Shown: positions 45,747 through 54,888, counted from the first letter of the stretch. The stretch is 64,000 bases of DNA from Sagittula stellata E-37 (GCF_039724765.1 NZ_CP155729.1:434001-498000), one strand, 5' to 3'. Program-made: numbers and translations. The notes: generated by a model not told the origin, from the sequence alone.

Positions 45747-47138
45747 ATGGCGCCCAAATTCGGAACAAGCGGCCTGCGCGGCCTGGTGGTGGAGCTCACC
45801 AAAGACCTGGTGCAGGACTACGTGTCCGCGTTCCTCACCTCCTGCCCACATGGCGGATCCGTGCATGTGGGCCGGGACCTCCGCCCCTCGTCGCCGCAGA
45901 TTTCGGGCTGGGTCATAGACGCGGTGCGCAGCGCCGGGCTGGAGGCCGTGGATTGCGGTGCCCTGCCCACACCGGCGCTGGCGCTGTCTTCGCTGGAAGC
46001 CGGGGCGGCAGCTGTCATGGTTACCGGGTCCCACATCCCGGCGGATCGCAACGGGTTGAAGTTCTATGTGCCTTCCGGCGAGATTTCGAAAGCCGACGAG
46101 ACCCGGATCAACGCCGCCCTCGGCCAGCCGCGCGCGACCGGTGCACAGGGCGACCTGGCGGTCGCACAGGCGCAGGACGCTTACCGGGCGCGTTACGTGT
46201 CCGCTTTCGGGCGATGCCTCGACGGGATGACCGTGGGTGTCTACCAGCACAGCTCCGTGGCGCGCGATCTGATGATGGAGGTTTTCCAGTCGCTTGGCGC
46301 GGAAACCGTCGCAATTGCGCGCTCCGACGTGTTCATCCCCGTCGATACAGAGGCGCTGGATCCCGAGACGAAGGAGTTGTTCGCCGGATGGTTTCAGGCA
46401 CACGGTCTGGATGTCCTTGTCTCCACCGATGGCGATGCCGACCGGCCCATGGTGGTGGACGATGCGCAACGGGTGGTGCCGGGCGATGTGCTGGGCGCGC
46501 TGACTGCCAAGGCGCTGGGGGCAAAGATCGTCTGCACGCCCGTGTCCTCGAACTCCATGATCGGCGATGCCTCGTTCGGTTTTGAACGTGTGGAGCGGAC
46601 GAAGATCGGATCGCCCTTCGTGATCGCCGCTGTGGAAGAGGCGCTGGCCGGCGATCCCGCGGCGCGCGTCGTCGGCTACGAAGCGAACGGCGGCTTCCTC
46701 CTCGGTTTCAATGCCGACGCCCCTGCCGGTCCGCTGAAACCGCTGATGACCCGCGACTGCCTGCTGCCCATCGTGGCCCCTCTGGCCGCGGCCAAGGCAG
46801 AGGGCGTCACCCTTTCGGCGCTGTGGGACGCTCTCCCTGCTGTGTACACCGCCGCCGACCGTATCCAGGGAATCGAAACGGAGGTGTCCAAGGCCTTCAT
46901 CGCGGAACTCAGCGGCTCCGCCGACGCGCGGGCGGCGTTCTTCGACGGCTACGGGACAGAGGTGGGCGTGGACGAAACCGATGGCCTTCGCACGACCTTT
47001 TCCGATGGCAGCGTCGTGCACCTGCGCCCCTCCGGAAACGCTCCGGAATTCCGCTGCTACGCCGAGGCCGCGACCCGCGACGGCGCGGAAAAACTTGTAA
47101 CGGGGACGTTGGCAAAGCTGCGTGAGCGTCTTTCCTGA
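45747..47138 (+). CDS. Phosphomannomutase/phosphoglucomutase-family enzyme
   Basis: A 463-residue alpha-D-phosphohexomutase. The phosphoserine loop reads VTGSHIPADRNGLKFY (the usual TASHNP form is varied but the Ser is kept), the metal loop is STDGDADRPMV, the sugar-binding loop is GYEANGGFLLG, and the phosphate site is RPSGNAPEFRCYAEA. It moves phosphate between C6 and C1 of mannose or glucose. With the UDP-glucose dehydrogenase downstream it likely feeds polysaccharide synthesis. Confidence 0.87.
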   Translation: MAPKFGTSGLRGLVVELTKDLVQDYVSAFLTSCPHGGSVHVGRDLRPSSPQISGWVIDAVRSAGLEAVDCGALPTPALALSSLEAGAAAVMVTGSHIPADRNGLKFYVPSGEISKADETRINAALGQPRATGAQGDLAVAQAQDAYRARYVSAFGRCLDGMTVGVYQHSSVARDLMMEVFQSLGAETVAIARSDVFIPVDTEALDPETKELFAGWFQAHGLDVLVSTDGDADRPMVVDDAQRVVPGDVLGALTAKALGAKIVCTPVSSNSMIGDASFGFERVERTKIGSPFVIAAVEEALAGDPAARVVGYEANGGFLLGFNADAPAGPLKPLMTRDCLLPIVAPLAAAKAEGVTLSALWDALPAVYTAADRIQGIETEVSKAFIAELSGSADARAAFFDGYGTEVGVDETDGLRTTFSDGSVVHLRPSGNAPEFRCYAEAATRDGAEKLVTGTLAKLRERLS

Positions 47139-47249
47139 CCCTACCGGGGCGGCGGCGAAGGACGGCCTGCGCCGTCCCGGTCCGTTGACAAACACCTGCG
47201 CGCCGCCCAAGGGTCTGCACCGAACGGCGGGCAGTTTGGGAGTGCGTTC

Positions 47250-48569
47250 ATGAAAATCGCGATGATCGGAACCGGCTACGTGGGCCTCGTGTCGGGTGTC
47301 TGTTTCTCGGACTTCGGGCACGACGTCGTCTGTGTCGACAAGGACCTCCGCAAGATCGAGATGCTCGAGGCGGGCAAGGTGCCGATCTACGAACCGGGCC
47401 TCGACGTACTGATGGCCAAGAACGTGGAGGCCGGACGTCTCAGTTTCACGCTGGATCTGCAACAGGCCATCGACGGCGCTGACGCCGTGTTCATCGCCGT
47501 GGGCACACCGACGCGCCGGGGCGATGGCCATGCGGATCTCACCTACGTCATGGCCGCCGCCGAAGAGATCGCAAAGGCGGCGAAGGACTACGTTGTGGTC
47601 GTGACCAAGTCGACCGTGCCCGTTGGCACCAACGCGCAAGTGCGCGACGTGGTAGCGAAGGCCAACCCGGATCTCGACTTCGACGTCGCCTCCAACCCCG
47701 AATTCCTGCGCGAAGGCGCGGCCATCGACGATTTCATGAAGCCCGACCGCGTGGTTGTCGGCGTGGAGACCGAGCGCGCGGCGAAGGTCATGGAGGACAT
47801 CTACCGGCCGCTCTACCTGCGCGATTTCCCGATCCTGACGACCGATCTCCAGTCCGCGGAGATGATTAAATACGCCGCAAACGCGTTTCTTGCGACGAAG
47901 ATCACCTTCATCAACGAGATCGCCGCTCTGTGCGAACGGGTCGGCGCGGACGTCAAGCAGGTGTCGAAGGGCATGGGTCTCGACGGGCGGATCGGCAACA
48001 AGTTCCTGCATGCCGGGCCGGGCTACGGCGGGTCGTGCTTCCCGAAGGACACCAAGGCGCTGGCCCGCATCGGCCAGGATCACGCCAGCCCGGTCAGCCT
48101 TGTCGAGACCGTCATCAAGGTGAACGAGGACGTGAAGCGGCGCATGATCGAAAAGCTCATGGACCTCTGCAACGGCTCGTTCAACGGAAAGCGGGTGGCG
48201 GTGCTGGGCGTGACCTTCAAGCCCAATACCGACGACATGCGCGACGCGCCGTCGCTGACCATCGTGCCCGCCCTCATCGGAGGCGGAGCGGATGTGCGCG
48301 TCTGCGATCCACAGGGCCGGCGCGAGGGCGAGCACCTGCTGCCCGGTGTGTCGTGGCACGACGATCCCTATTCCGCGGCGGCGGAAGCCGACCTCGTGGT
48401 CTTCCTGACGGAGTGGAACGAGTTCCGCGCGCTCGACCTGCCGAGGATGGCGCAGGGCATGCGCGGACGCCGCATGGCCGATCTGCGCAATATCTACAGC
48501 GCGGATGCCGCGCGTGAGGCAGGTTTCACCGTCTACGACAGCATTGGCCGGGCGGGTTTCTCCGACTGA
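47250..48569 (+). CDS. ugd: UDP-glucose 6-dehydrogenase
   Basis: A 439-residue NAD enzyme that oxidises UDP-glucose to UDP-glucuronate. The NAD loop is MIGTGYVGLVSGVCFSDFGH, the catalytic Cys is in GPGYGGSCFPKDTKAL, and the C-terminal domain has LGVTFKPNTDDMRDAPS. Complete. Follows the phosphohexomutase by 111 bases on the same strand. UDP-glucuronate is a precursor for acidic exopolysaccharide, which fits the glycosyltransferases at the window end. Confidence 0.95.
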   Translation: MKIAMIGTGYVGLVSGVCFSDFGHDVVCVDKDLRKIEMLEAGKVPIYEPGLDVLMAKNVEAGRLSFTLDLQQAIDGADAVFIAVGTPTRRGDGHADLTYVMAAAEEIAKAAKDYVVVVTKSTVPVGTNAQVRDVVAKANPDLDFDVASNPEFLREGAAIDDFMKPDRVVVGVETERAAKVMEDIYRPLYLRDFPILTTDLQSAEMIKYAANAFLATKITFINEIAALCERVGADVKQVSKGMGLDGRIGNKFLHAGPGYGGSCFPKDTKALARIGQDHASPVSLVETVIKVNEDVKRRMIEKLMDLCNGSFNGKRVAVLGVTFKPNTDDMRDAPSLTIVPALIGGGADVRVCDPQGRREGEHLLPGVSWHDDPYSAAAEADLVVFLTEWNEFRALDLPRMAQGMRGRRMADLRNIYSADAAREAGFTVYDSIGRAGFSD

Positions 48570-48679
48570 AGGCAATCGCGCAACATCCTTTCCCGAAATG
48601 AACACGCCGTCCTTCCCGGGGCGGCGTATTGCGTGTTATGGCAGGCTGGCCCGGGGGGGCACGAAGACCGAGGACAGAG

Positions 48680-49681
48680 ATGATCCGCCTGTTTGCCGTG
48701 GCACTGATCGCCACGCTTGCGTTTGCCCCCGCAGCGCATTCCCAGAGTTATGACGCCGATGCGGGTTACGACCCGGATGCCAGCTATGGGGCAGAGCCGG
48801 TCTATGCGGCGCCCACGACTTATGACGTGCCGGGACGCATCGTGCTGGGCCATGGGCGCCTGACGAACAACGACCTTCTGGGCGATCTCGACGACCGGTG
48901 GCAGACCGGGTCCGTGACTTCATCGCGCGTGGTGGGGCGGAACTGGACAGGGATGTTGCCGGACCGACCTTTCGACCTGCTGGAATACCGCCTCGGGGGC
49001 CAGATCATCGCGCCGGAAAACATGCGCCGACCCGCGCCCGACGACCGTCCCTGGGCCGGGGCGCTGTCGCTGGGCCTGCACACCCACTTCATGCGTGGAC
49101 CGGTCGAAATGAGCATGGGCGGCGACCTTGTGGTGACCGGTCCGCAGACCGGTCTGAGCGATTTCCAGACCTTCGTGCACGATGCCATCGGCGAACAGCC
49201 GGCCTCGAAGTCGGTGCTGTCGAACCAGATCGAGAATGGCGTGCATCCGACGCTGGTGCTGGAAGCGGGCAACAGTATCCCGATGGGAGGGCAGTCGGTG
49301 CTGCGGCCATTCGGCGAGGCGCGTGCCGGCATCGAGACACTGGTGCGGGCCGGTTTCGACCTGACCATCGGTTCGGTGGGGCAGGGCGAGCTGCTGGTGC
49401 GAGACCCTGTGACCGGCCAGCGCTACCGCGCGGTGACCGACTCCGTACCCGGGTTCAGCTTTGTCATGGGGGGCGACGTCGCCTACGTGGACAGCTCGGT
49501 GTTCCTGCCGTCGGGCCGCGGCTATGACCTGAGCAACACCCGGACCCGCGCCCGAGCCGGCCTGCACTGGCAGGGGCAGAGCAATGCGATGTTCTACGGA
49601 TTTACGTGGATGTCGAAGGAATTCGACGCGCAACCCGAAGGTCAGGTGCTGGGGTCCGTCCGGCTGGACCTCCGCTTCTGA
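48680..49681 (+). CDS. LpxR-like outer-membrane lipid A deacylase family protein
   Basis: A 333-residue secreted protein (signal peptide MIRLFAVALIATLAFAPAAHS) predicted as a 12-strand beta barrel, ending in Phe. LpxR-family segments are NNDLLGDLDDRW with the Asn/Asp pair, DDRPWAGALSLGLH, and FVHDAIGEQPAS with the catalytic His. LpxR enzymes remove the 3'-acyloxyacyl chain of lipid A. The region between the signal peptide and the barrel is Tyr/Asp rich and not typical. Start at 48680 has GAGGACAG upstream. Confidence 0.78.
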   Translation: MIRLFAVALIATLAFAPAAHSQSYDADAGYDPDASYGAEPVYAAPTTYDVPGRIVLGHGRLTNNDLLGDLDDRWQTGSVTSSRVVGRNWTGMLPDRPFDLLEYRLGGQIIAPENMRRPAPDDRPWAGALSLGLHTHFMRGPVEMSMGGDLVVTGPQTGLSDFQTFVHDAIGEQPASKSVLSNQIENGVHPTLVLEAGNSIPMGGQSVLRPFGEARAGIETLVRAGFDLTIGSVGQGELLVRDPVTGQRYRAVTDSVPGFSFVMGGDVAYVDSSVFLPSGRGYDLSNTRTRARAGLHWQGQSNAMFYGFTWMSKEFDAQPEGQVLGSVRLDLRF

Positions 49682-49779
49682 TGCATTCGCGCTACGGTTT
49701 CCGGGCTTGAGCCCCCTGACCTGATCTCGAAAGCATAGGGTAGGGTTCACAGAACTCGGTTGATCGGTTAACGTTCCAT

Positions 49780-49785
49780 TATAAT
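49780..49785 (+). promoter_or_regulatory. Perfect -10 hexamer in an AT-rich patch before the Hint gene
   Basis: TATAAT at 49780-49785 lies in an unusually AT-rich patch (about 49765-49815). A possible -35, TTGATC at 49760-49765, is only 14 bases away, so the -35 is uncertain. It lies 41 bases before the Hint gene ATG. Confidence 0.4.
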
Positions 49786-49825
49786 AGAAAATAAGCAGCA
49801 GTACTTTTAGGCAGGTAGTACAGGC

Positions 49826-50890
49826 ATGGGAACGGGCTTTCGAGGCACGTTCGTCATCTCCTGGTCGCAGACGGAAATAGACGGCCTGAAGGCCGCACCC
49901 ACGTCTGCACTGACGGTCGGGGCCGCGTGGTCCTGGGCGGGTGAACCGGTGCGGGTGGATGGCCCGTCATCGGTCTTGCGGCTTGACCAGGCTGACGGCG
50001 AGGTGGATTTGCGCAAACGCGCGGCACGAATGGTGCGGCGACTTGTCGGCGCCGCACTGACGCAGAAGATCAGGATCGACGATGTCGAAGTGGAGCATCC
50101 GATGACGGACTCCGGCTTCGTGGTGACCGACGGGTCGACCAGTTACATGGTGACGTTGATCGACGTGGAGCGTGGGGCGCGACCGCTCCTGATGTTTCTC
50201 GACGAAATCCCGCCCGCCGGGCGCGACCTGTGGATCGTTCACCACAATCTCGATCCCTTGGGCACCCATGCGGCTGGAGAGCAGTCCAGCGGTGTGATCT
50301 GCTTCACGCCCGGCACCCGCATCCTGACGCCCGGGGGAACGCTGCCCGTCGAGGACCTGCGTGAAGGCGATATGGTGCAGACCAAGGATTCCGGACCGCA
50401 GCAGATCCAGTGGATCGGTTCGCGGCGCATGTCGGGCGCGCGGCTGTTTGCCATGCCGAAACTCAGGCCGATCCGCATCCGCCCCGGCGCTTTCGGGATC
50501 AACGAGCCGGACGACGAGATCCTGGTGTCGCCGGAACACAGGATGGTCGTGAAGGGGGTGGTGGCGCGCGCGCTGTTCAACACGCCCGAGGTGCTGGTCG
50601 CGGCGCGCGACCTTGTGAACGGAAGCACGGTGCGGCTGGACATGACCCTGAAGGAGGTGACCTACATTCATCTCCTCCTGCCTCGCCACGAGGTGTTGTT
50701 CGCCAATGGCGTCGAGACGGAGAGCTTCCACCCGGCCAACACTGCGCTGTCGACGATCTCGGAAGCGGATCGCGGTCGGTTGTTGAACCGCCTGCCCCTG
50801 ATCGCGGACAACCCCCATGCCTACGGGTCCTACGCGCGTCGCAACCTGTCGAGCTCCGAGGCGGCGATCCTGCTGCATGAGGCGGCCTAG
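49826..50890 (+). CDS. Hint-domain (Hedgehog/intein-type) protein
   Basis: A 354-residue protein. Residues 1 to about 155 are an unrecognised N-terminal domain. The Hint_2 domain begins at Cys159 in ICFTPGTRILTPGGTLPVED and continues through WIGSRRMSGARL and EILVSPEHRMVVKG, with the TxxH-like block near the middle. It ends FHPANTAL rather than His-Asn-Cys/Ser, so protein splicing is unlikely, but Cys-driven self-cleavage is possible. Such proteins are abundant in Rhodobacteraceae and of unknown role. No signal peptide is visible. Confidence 0.85.
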   Translation: MGTGFRGTFVISWSQTEIDGLKAAPTSALTVGAAWSWAGEPVRVDGPSSVLRLDQADGEVDLRKRAARMVRRLVGAALTQKIRIDDVEVEHPMTDSGFVVTDGSTSYMVTLIDVERGARPLLMFLDEIPPAGRDLWIVHHNLDPLGTHAAGEQSSGVICFTPGTRILTPGGTLPVEDLREGDMVQTKDSGPQQIQWIGSRRMSGARLFAMPKLRPIRIRPGAFGINEPDDEILVSPEHRMVVKGVVARALFNTPEVLVAARDLVNGSTVRLDMTLKEVTYIHLLLPRHEVLFANGVETESFHPANTALSTISEADRGRLLNRLPLIADNPHAYGSYARRNLSSSEAAILLHEAA

Positions 50891-50963
50891 GCGCGAGCCG
50901 GGTCGGGCGGGGCTGCCTCGGCTCGTGGCGGAAGTCCGGGCCGGACGCGACGTATCCATCGGC

Positions 50964-51027
50964 GGAGGGGGCGCTGCCCCCGTCGCGTACCGCGACTCCC
51001 CCGAGGTATTTTGGCCAAGATGAAGGG
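50964..51027 (+). repeat. Dispersed hairpin-plus-tail element, copy 2
   Basis: A hairpin GGGGGC/GCCCCC with loop GCT (50967-50981), a second perfect hairpin GTCGCG/CGCGAC (50982-50996), then a tail with CCCCCGAGGTATT and GCCAAGATGAAGGG (to 51027). The last 14 bases are identical to copy 1 at 7332-7380. It lies downstream of the Hint gene. Confidence 0.6.
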
Positions 51028-51033
51028 TCGAGG

Positions 51034-51528
51034 TCAGTCGCGGATCTCGTCGAGGCCGACGCCCCAGAGCGCGGACTTGTCTGCCCAGCCCCTGTATCCG
51101 TCGGCGCTCAGTTCGCACCAGTCGATGCCGCATTCGCCAAGCCTGGCGATGACGCCCATTTCCAGCCGCGCGGTGACGTTGCTGTCGGCCTCCGGCCTTT
51201 TGTGCAGGGCCAGCATGTCCTGATCGACGATCACGGTGCGCACGCCCGACAGGAGCGCGTAGTGCACCCAGCCGCCTGCGCCGTCTCGGTCGCGCACACG
51301 GCGCCAATGTCCGTATTCCGCCGTGATTTCAAGCGGCATGTCGCGGCGCTTGTAGACCCAGTCGATCCGGTGGGACAACGACGGGCCCCGACGCACGTTG
51401 ACCTCTGCCGCCTTCATGGAAACGAAGCGGGGAAGCGGCAGGTTCGTCACGGGGCCGCGTTCGGCTGCCAGGGAGGCTGTGGCCAGGACGTTCAGCGACA
51501 GGATCGCCGACAGGATAAGTCTGAACAT
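51034..51528 (-). CDS. Secreted bacterial SH3-domain protein
   Basis: A 164-residue exported protein (signal peptide MFRLILSAILSLNVLATASLAA). Two SH3b-type repeats follow: one with AAEVNVRRGPSLSHRIDWVY and GHWRRVRDRDGAGGWVHYALL, the other with MLALHKRPEADSNVTARLE and DWCELSADGYRGWADKSALW. Such domains bind peptidoglycan or envelope proteins. A pair of Cys in GECGIDWCEL could form a disulfide. Divergent from the dehydrogenase gene. Confidence 0.85.
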   Translation of the reverse strand: MFRLILSAILSLNVLATASLAAERGPVTNLPLPRFVSMKAAEVNVRRGPSLSHRIDWVYKRRDMPLEITAEYGHWRRVRDRDGAGGWVHYALLSGVRTVIVDQDMLALHKRPEADSNVTARLEMGVIARLGECGIDWCELSADGYRGWADKSALWGVGLDEIRD

Positions 51529-51631
51529 GAGTTGCTGCCCGAATTATTGCGGCGGGGTTCTTGTGCCCCGTCCGGTCCTGACGCAGGTTAGCAAACGAAC
51601 GCCGTCCGCGAGAAGCTTTGGGAGAGATTTC

Positions 51632-52618
51632 ATGCCATCAAAACGTCTGAGTGTTGTCGTGACGCGACGCTTGCCGGAGGTGGTCGAGACCCGCCTGTCC
51701 GAGCTGTTCGACGTCCGGCTGCGCAGCGACGATACTCCGATGACTCGCGAACAGCTTGTTTCGGCGGTGCAGGACGCGGACGTTCTGGTGCCGACGATCA
51801 CCGACAGGGTCGATGCGGGGTTGATCGGGCAGGCCGGCGAACGGTTGAAGCTGATCGCCAACTACGGCGCAGGTTTCGATCATATCGACGTGGCCACGGC
51901 CCGGTCGCGCGGGATTCTGGTGTCGAACACGCCCGGGGTGGTGACCGACGACACCGCCGACATGGCGATGGCGCTGATGCTGGGAGTGACCCGGCGAATC
52001 CCGGAGGGTCTGACCGCGATGCAGGAGGGATCCTGGCAGGGCTGGGCGCCGAACGCCTTCCTTGGCGGGCGCCTTGGGGGCAAGCGGCTTGGCATCCTCG
52101 GGATGGGACGGATCGGGCTGGCGGTGGCGCGCCGCGCCCAGGCCTTCGGGATGCAGATCCACTATCACAACCGGCGACGCCTGCGGCCGGAGGTCGAGGA
52201 TGGGGTCGAGGCCACGTGGTGGGAAAGCCTCGACCAGATGGTTGCGCGCATGGACGTCATCAGCGTGAACTGTCCTTCCACGCCCTCGACCTTTCACCTG
52301 TTGAATGCACGGCGCCTGCAGCTGATGAAGCCGACAGCGGTGATCGTGAACACGTCGCGCGGCGAGGTGATCGACGAGAACGCGCTGGTCCGGATGCTCA
52401 AGGCAGGCAAGCTGGCGGGGGCCGGTCTGGACGTCTACCAGCAGGGCACGCAGGGCAACCCCGATCTGCGGGCCATGCCGAACGTCGTCATGACGCCGCA
52501 CATGGGGTCGGCCACCCGCGAGGGGCGGATCGAGATGGGTGAGAAGGTCATCATCAACATCAAGACCTTCGCCGACGGTCATCGCCCTCCGGACCAGGTT
52601 GTCCCGTCGATGTTGTGA
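51632..52618 (+). CDS. D-2-hydroxyacid dehydrogenase (glyoxylate/hydroxypyruvate reductase-like)
   Basis: A 328-residue NAD(P)-dependent enzyme. The cofactor loop is LGILGMGRIGLAVARRA, the substrate Arg is in VNTSRGEVIDENAL, and the catalytic His is in VVMTPHMGSATREGR, with Glu in the GVEATWW/NPDLRAM region. GhrB-type glyoxylate reductase is the best guess, which would connect to malate synthase G, but other 2-keto acids are possible. The start at 51632 has GGGAGAG upstream. It overlaps by four bases a GTG start of the LrgA-like segment. Confidence 0.88.
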   Translation: MPSKRLSVVVTRRLPEVVETRLSELFDVRLRSDDTPMTREQLVSAVQDADVLVPTITDRVDAGLIGQAGERLKLIANYGAGFDHIDVATARSRGILVSNTPGVVTDDTADMAMALMLGVTRRIPEGLTAMQEGSWQGWAPNAFLGGRLGGKRLGILGMGRIGLAVARRAQAFGMQIHYHNRRRLRPEVEDGVEATWWESLDQMVARMDVISVNCPSTPSTFHLLNARRLQLMKPTAVIVNTSRGEVIDENALVRMLKAGKLAGAGLDVYQQGTQGNPDLRAMPNVVMTPHMGSATREGRIEMGEKVIINIKTFADGHRPPDQVVPSML

Positions 52619-53028
52619 CCCGGGACTTTGCCGTCCTGCTGCTGTACCAGCTTGGCGGAGAGACCCTGGCGCGTGCCTTCGATCTTGCCGTGCCAGGTCC
52701 GGTGATCGGCCTTGCCGCGCTGTTCGCCACCTTTGTTGCCGCGCCGCGGCTGGCGGATTGGATGCGCGAGACGGTGGCCGGGCTGCTGGGCCATCTGCCC
52801 CTGCTGTTCGTCCCGGCGGGCGTAAGCGCGGTGGCGCATCTGGACACCTTCTCGCACAATGGGATCGGGCAGCCCGTGGCGCTGGTGGCGAACACGGTCA
52901 TGGCGATCCTCACCTCTGTGTTTGCCCCTCTGGCCGTCGGCCTCCTGTTCCGAGCCTCAAGAGCATTGGCCTTTCGGCAAAATCGGCTACCCTCACGGCA
53001 GAACGCAAAACAATCAGGGAGTGTGGCG
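52615..53028 (+). CDS. LrgA/CidA-like membrane segment running in frame into ggt
   Basis: From a GTG at 52615 (overlapping the dehydrogenase stop, GTGA) 138 codons read without a stop into the ggt ATG at 53029. Residues 5-112 look like a complete LrgA/CidA protein: LLLYQLGGETLARAF, VPGPVIGLAALFATFVA, LLFVPAGVSAVAHL and VALVANTVMAILTSVFAPLAVGL, four membrane helices. LrgA proteins have been linked to murein hydrolase control or to pyruvate/acetate transport. A separate LrgA would normally end near residue 115 and be followed by lrgB; neither the stop nor lrgB exists here. Either the product is fused to GGT or a deletion joined them. Confidence 0.6.
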
Positions 53029-54816
53029 ATGCGTATATCTGGATGGGTGGCACTGTTCGGTGTCATGGCCGGGACGGCTATGGCGCAACAGGCGACGGAT
53101 GCGGTGGACGCAGAGGCGGAAACCGGGGAAACGATGGGCTTCGCTGCCATCTCTGCAGAGGTCGGCGCTGCGCTGGCGGCCAAGGAAGCGAGTGAACCCG
53201 TGGCCGCGTCGAAGTGGATGGTTGCGGCGGCCAACCCGCATGCCGTGTCTGCCGGTGCCGAGGTGCTGCGCAACGGCGGAACGGCGGCGGACGCGATGAT
53301 TGCGGTGCAGACCGTGCTGGGGCTGGTGGAGCCGCAGTCCTCAGGTATGGGCGGCGGTGCGTTCCTCGTCTGGCACGATGGGGAAACGGGCGAGATCACC
53401 ACGCTCGACGGTCGCGAGACTGCGCCGCTGGACGCGACGCCGCGGCTGTTCCAGGACGAGGCGGGCGAACCGCTGGGGTTCTGGGATGCGGTGGTTGGCG
53501 GTCGCTCGGTCGGCGTTCCGGGTACACCCGCGCTGATGCAGGCTGCGCACGACAAGTGGGGCAAGGCGGAATGGGCCGGACTCTTCGATGCGGCCACCGC
53601 GCTGGCTGAGGACGGGTTCGAAGTCTCTCCCCGGCTCGCGGCGCTGGTGGCAGAGGACCCGCTGAAACTGACCCGGCAGGACGTCGCCGCCTCGTATTTC
53701 TTCCCGGACGGAGCACCGGTCGAGGCGGGCACGACCTTGACCAACCCGGACTACGCCGAGGTGATGAAGACGCTCGCGGCGGAGGGGGCCAAGGGGTTCT
53801 ATGAAGGTGAGATCGCGCAGGGCATCGTCGACACCGTTACGGGGTTCACCGACAACCCTGGCGTGATGTCCCTGCTCGACCTCGCATTGTACGAGGTGAA
53901 GGAACGCCCCGCCGTCTGTGCGGAGTTCCGCGATCACGAGGTCTGCGGCATGGGGCCTCCGTCCTCCGGTGCGCTGACCGTCGGTCAGATCCTCGGGATG
54001 CTCGACGCGTCTGAGCCGGGCGCGGCGGATGACCCGGACACCTGGCGCAAGATCGGCGATGCCTCGCGTCTCGCTTTCGCCGACCGGGGCCGCTACATGG
54101 CCGACAGCGATTTTGTCCCGATGCCGACGAATGGCCTTGTCGATCCCGCTTACCTCGCCGACCGCGCCAAGCTGCTGGAGGGCGACGATGCCTTGCCGGA
54201 AGTCGCCCCGGGTGCGCCGGAATGGGATCACGCGATGCTCTACGCCGATGACGAGAGCATCGAGTTTCCATCGACTTCGCACATCTCGATCGTCGACCAG
54301 TACGGCAACGCGCTGTCCATGACGACGACCATCGAGAACGGTTTCGGTTCGCGCCTGATGACCAACGGCTTCCTGCTGAACAACGAACTGACGGACTTCT
54401 CCTTCCGGTCGCACGACGGCGGCGTGCCGATTGCCAACCGGGTTGAGCCGGGCAAGCGGCCGCGGTCGTCCATGAGCCCGACCATCGTGCGCAAGGACGG
54501 TGCACCGGTGCTGGTGATCGGCTCGCCAGGCGGTTCGCGGATCATCGGTTACACCGCGCAGGCGATCATCGCCTTCATCGACTGGGGGATGGACGTGCAG
54601 CAGGCGGTCGCCATGCCCCACGGGCTGAACCGTTTCGGCACCTTCGATCTGGAAGAGGGAACCGACATGGCCGGAATGCAGGACGCGCTGACGGAAATGG
54701 GGTTCGAGGTCAGCGTGCAAGGCTTGACCTCCGGTCTCCATGCTATTGCCGTGGGCGCGGACGGGCTGACCGGCGGGGCAGATCCCCGGCGCGAAGGCAT
54801 CGCGCTCGGCGAATGA
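53029..54816 (+). CDS. ggt: Gamma-glutamyltransferase
   Basis: A 595-residue precursor. It has its own Shine-Dalgarno (AGGGAG) and a signal peptide (MRISGWVALFGVMAGTAMAQ) at 53029. The large subunit shows ANPHAVSAGAEVLRNGGTAADA and SSGMGGGAFLVWHD. Self-cleavage should occur before Thr416 in STSHISIVDQYGN, making the catalytic small subunit; GSPGGSRIIGYTAQ follows. It moves gamma-glutamyl groups from glutathione in the periplasm. The reading frame is open upstream into the LrgA-like segment, so a longer membrane-tethered form is possible. Confidence 0.93.
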   Translation: MRISGWVALFGVMAGTAMAQQATDAVDAEAETGETMGFAAISAEVGAALAAKEASEPVAASKWMVAAANPHAVSAGAEVLRNGGTAADAMIAVQTVLGLVEPQSSGMGGGAFLVWHDGETGEITTLDGRETAPLDATPRLFQDEAGEPLGFWDAVVGGRSVGVPGTPALMQAAHDKWGKAEWAGLFDAATALAEDGFEVSPRLAALVAEDPLKLTRQDVAASYFFPDGAPVEAGTTLTNPDYAEVMKTLAAEGAKGFYEGEIAQGIVDTVTGFTDNPGVMSLLDLALYEVKERPAVCAEFRDHEVCGMGPPSSGALTVGQILGMLDASEPGAADDPDTWRKIGDASRLAFADRGRYMADSDFVPMPTNGLVDPAYLADRAKLLEGDDALPEVAPGAPEWDHAMLYADDESIEFPSTSHISIVDQYGNALSMTTTIENGFGSRLMTNGFLLNNELTDFSFRSHDGGVPIANRVEPGKRPRSSMSPTIVRKDGAPVLVIGSPGGSRIIGYTAQAIIAFIDWGMDVQQAVAMPHGLNRFGTFDLEEGTDMAGMQDALTEMGFEVSVQGLTSGLHAIAVGADGLTGGADPRREGIALGE

Positions 54817-54841
54817 GGCGCGTTTCTGCGCATTGAAACCG

Positions 54842-54888
54842 GCGCGGTCGGGATCTGGGGCGTGCCCCCGGGACGGACTCGACCGCGC
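54842..54888. terminator. Stem-loop after ggt
   Basis: GCGCGGTCG (54842-54850) pairs with CGACCGCGC (54880-54888); the loop contains a smaller GGGG/CCCC hairpin. Its position 25 bases after the ggt stop suggests transcript end processing or Rho-assisted termination. No U-tract. Confidence 0.35.

Noticed and set aside
45381..48605. A 1074-codon open frame on the minus strand
   Set aside because: It lies antisense to the phosphohexomutase and UDP-glucose dehydrogenase genes, has His/Arg/Gly-rich composition and no family motif. High GC removes stop codons from this frame.
52950..53028. A simple frameshift hiding the lrgA stop
   Set aside because: None of the three plus-strand frames contains a stop between the LrgA end and the ggt start, so one insertion or deletion would not restore it.
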